Source of the DNA: Paenibacillus glycinis
Lineage (GTDB): Bacteria; Bacillota; Bacilli; Paenibacillales; Paenibacillaceae
DNA length: 64,000 nt
Assembly: GCF_009909185.1 (NCBI RefSeq)
Contig: NZ_JAAAMV010000006.1
Span: 41,553 to 105,552 of the forward strand
Direction of reading: 5' to 3'
The notes beneath the pieces were generated by a model, which ran no database searches, was not told where the DNA came from, and worked only from the letters and a program-made list of their open reading frames with translations. Positions 62,365 to 64,000 of this stretch are shown here, one piece after another; the first letter of the stretch is position 1; each line of letters starts with the position of its first letter. The translations under genes and the position numbers were made by a program.

Positions 62365-62979
62365 CTACCTGCGGGCTCGCGCCCATTGTCGAAACAACCG
62401 GACGCACAGCGTCACCCAGCAGGCGCTGACCCAGTAGCCCGCGAGAACGTCGGACGGATAATGCACGCCCAGGTAAACGCGGCTGAGGCCGATGCTTACG
62501 ATCATGACCGCGCTGAACGCCAGCAGCGCCGTTCGCCATCCCCGGTTCGGCAGATGCCGCCACAGCAAGTAGGTAACCAGGAAGTAGAAGGAGAACGCCG
62601 CCATGGAATGGCCGCTCGGGAAGCCGTAGCCCTGCTCCTCGACGATCCGGTGGATGTCCGGACGGGCGCGCTTATAGATCGGCTTTAGCGCGTCGTTAAG
62701 GAGCGTCGATCCCAGCATGCCGCCAATGAGCAGCACGAGTTCCTTGCGGTGCCGAAGCACGACGAACAAGATCAGCGCGATGACGAGCAGCGCGGGAATG
62801 ACGACGGACGACGAGCCGATCTTGCCCAACGCTTTGGCAATCGCGGTCAGCGTGTCGTTCTCCCGGCCCTGCACGGCATGGATGATGGACGCATCGAACC
62901 GCTCCAGCTTATTCCGCGACACGAGCATCGCTAAGCCCTGAAAGCCGGCTACCGCGAGAATTAACAAGATGATCCACAT
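62365..62979 (-). CDS. PAP2-family membrane phosphatase
   Basis: 204 residues, six helices. The acid phosphatase signature is complete: KPIYKRARP (motif 1), YGFPSGHSMAAFSF (motif 2) and LSRVYLGVHYPSDVLAGY (motif 3). Homologues remove phosphate from lipids such as undecaprenyl pyrophosphate. The start at ATG 62979 follows GGGGG; the longer frame to 63138 begins before the first helix without a ribosome site. Confidence 0.9.
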   Translation of the reverse strand: MWIILLILAVAGFQGLAMLVSRNKLERFDASIIHAVQGRENDTLTAIAKALGKIGSSSVVIPALLVIALILFVVLRHRKELVLLIGGMLGSTLLNDALKPIYKRARPDIHRIVEEQGYGFPSGHSMAAFSFYFLVTYLLWRHLPNRGWRTALLAFSAVMIVSIGLSRVYLGVHYPSDVLAGYWVSACWVTLCVRLFRQWARARR

Positions 62980-63077
62980 GAAACGGATACCCCCGATGAT
63001 AGAATGATCCTTATAGTATAGCGGTTTGAGGCGGGATTCGGCCACGATTTTTTCCCTTAAACTTGGGCGAAAAGCAA

Positions 63078-63110
63078 AATGCCGGAAAGTCCCGTGGACT
63101 TTCCGGCATT
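63078..63110 (-). terminator. Terminator of the SLH protein gene
   Basis: AATGCCGGAAAGTCC-ACG-GGACTTTCCGGCATT then TTGCTTTT on the minus strand. Confidence 0.85.
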
Positions 63111-63176
63111 CCGAAGACGGGCAAGGCCGATAAGCCACTGCCCGGCCGATCTGCGCTTCAAGCCAATCGGATCGGC

Positions 63177-64000
63177 TTAAAGACTGCCGTTCTTCTGCAA
63201 TAGCAGATAGAGACGGTAAATCATTTGCGCGGTTTCCGCTCTCGTCGCCTGACCCGTCGGGTTCAGCGCCGAGCCGCTGCCTTGGACAACGCCCGCTTTC
63301 ACCATTTCCGCCGCGGCATCGACCGCGTACGGAGCCAGCTTCGCCGTATCCTTGAAGCCGTTCAGATCCGCCGGCGCGCCGGTCAGATCCAGCTTGCCGG
63401 TCACGTCCATTGCCCGGCTCATGAGCACCATCATGTCCTGACGCGAGATGAAGTCGCGCGGATTGAACTTGTTGTCGCCCGTGCCGTTCGCGATGCCGAG
63501 CGCTTTAACGATCCCAAGCGCCTTATAGTAGTAGTCGTTCGCGCTCACGTCGCTGAAGTTGGACTTCGCGTCCGCCTTCAGGTCCAGCATGCGGACGAGC
63601 ATCTCCATGAAATCGGCGCGCGTAATCCGCTTGCTCGGCTCGAAGGTCGCGGACGACGTGCCGTTGATGATGCCCTTGTCGGCCAGCACCGCGATCGCAT
63701 CCTTCGCCCAATCGTAATGGGCGTCTACGTCCTTGAACGGATTAGCCGGAATGACCGGGGTGCCCGGGTCTGTCGGCTTGCCGCCATTGCCGTTATTGCC
63801 GTTATTTCCGTTATTTCCGTTATTTCCGTTATTTCCGTTATTTCCGTTATTTCCGTTATTTCCGTTGTTGCCGTTGTTGCCGTTATTGCCTCCACCAGTG
63901 TCCGCAGACGTTTTCTCCGTTGTCGAAGGTCCGCTCGTGCTCCAATTGCCGGACGCATCTCCCGCTTCGACCTTGAACGTGTACGACGTGTTCGCCGTCA
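63177..64000 (-). CDS. SLH-domain surface protein, partial (runs off the window)
   Basis: The frame is open to the window edge, so the visible 274 residues are the C-terminal part. From the edge: the end of a fibronectin type III-like domain (TSYTFKVEAGDASGNWST), a Ser/Thr linker, an Asn-Asn-Gly repeat of about 11 units, then three SLH modules (FKDVDAHYDWAKDAIAVLAD, ITRADFMEMLVRMLDL, FISRQDMMVLMSRAM, TRAETAQMIYRLY). SLH modules bind secondary wall polymers. The Met at 63689 is internal and is not the start. Confidence 0.85.
   Translation of the reverse strand, partial: TANTSYTFKVEAGDASGNWSTSGPSTTEKTSADTGGGNNGNNGNNGNNGNNGNNGNNGNNGNNGNNGNNGNGGKPTDPGTPVIPANPFKDVDAHYDWAKDAIAVLADKGIINGTSSATFEPSKRITRADFMEMLVRMLDLKADAKSNFSDVSANDYYYKALGIVKALGIANGTGDNKFNPRDFISRQDMMVLMSRAMDVTGKLDLTGAPADLNGFKDTAKLAPYAVDAAAEMVKAGVVQGSGSALNPTGQATRAETAQMIYRLYLLLQKNGSL
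63790..63888 (-). repeat. Eleven 9-base tandem repeats encoding Asn-Asn-Gly
   Basis: Units of the form CCGTTATTT (plus strand) repeated 11 times with third-base changes (two CCGTTGTTG and two CCGTTATTG). Encodes the NNG spacer of the SLH protein. Slippage would change the spacer length by three residues without breaking the frame. Confidence 0.95.

Overview
The window is a high-GC Firmicute chromosome segment, most like a Paenibacillus/Cohnella-type spore former. The evidence is low-GC-Gram-positive signals (strong AGGAGG ribosome sites, leucine T-box leaders, a CIRCE element), spore genes (SspH, a YheC/D-type coat protein, a collagen-like surface protein), SLH-anchored surface proteins and many family-1 sugar transport and AraC genes. 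No rRNA, tRNA, prophage, transposase or CRISPR array was recognised.

0.2-20 kb is a mix of single genes: a small monooxygenase, a frameshifted phosphotransferase, a MurG paralogue, chorismate mutase, an AraC/ADP-ribosylglycohydrolase pair, two divergent COG0523 (CobW-type) metallochaperone GTPases around a perfect 7-1-7 palindrome, an MFS transporter, an SdpR/SdpI-type autorepressor and immunity operon with a visible operator, glucuronate isomerase with a divergent AraC regulator, and a 954-residue SLH-anchored beta-helix protein.

20-29.5 kb is a minus-strand glycan or glycoside locus: a VOC protein, an alpha/beta hydrolase, a three-gene sugar ABC importer lacking its own ATPase, two TIM-barrel epimerase-like proteins and two Gfo/Idh/MocA dehydrogenases. 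Two unusual non-coding repeats interrupt it: a (GGGGTT)10 tract and a three-copy tandem hairpin array.

29.5-35.7 kb is visibly richer in A+T and holds an SDR enzyme, two decayed genes, spore or surface genes, two tandem WGxxGxxG-type secreted proteins and a previously unlisted two-gene microprotein operon (a CxxC/CxxC peptide and a small membrane protein).

35.7-52.9 kb is a conserved core that parallels the Bacillus subtilis thiL-tsaE-tsaB-rimI-tsaD-ydiF-moaC-tatA-tatC-groES-groEL neighbourhood. Folate and molybdopterin genes are present, leuA sits under two tandem leucine T-boxes, and a dense DnaA-box cluster lies between the ABC-F gene and leuA/tsaD.

53-64 kb has a spore-protein operon with a sigma-G-like promoter diverging from a Ku / ligase / polymerase NHEJ operon (LigD split in two), an aldo-keto reductase with a divergent HxlR regulator, an HD-GYP protein, an ECF-type sigma factor, a copper-amine-oxidase-N-like secreted protein, a PAP2 phosphatase and the C-terminal part of another SLH protein that runs off the end. 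Most CDS starts were adjusted to the start codon with the best-placed ribosome site. All functional calls are from reading the sequence, without database searches.
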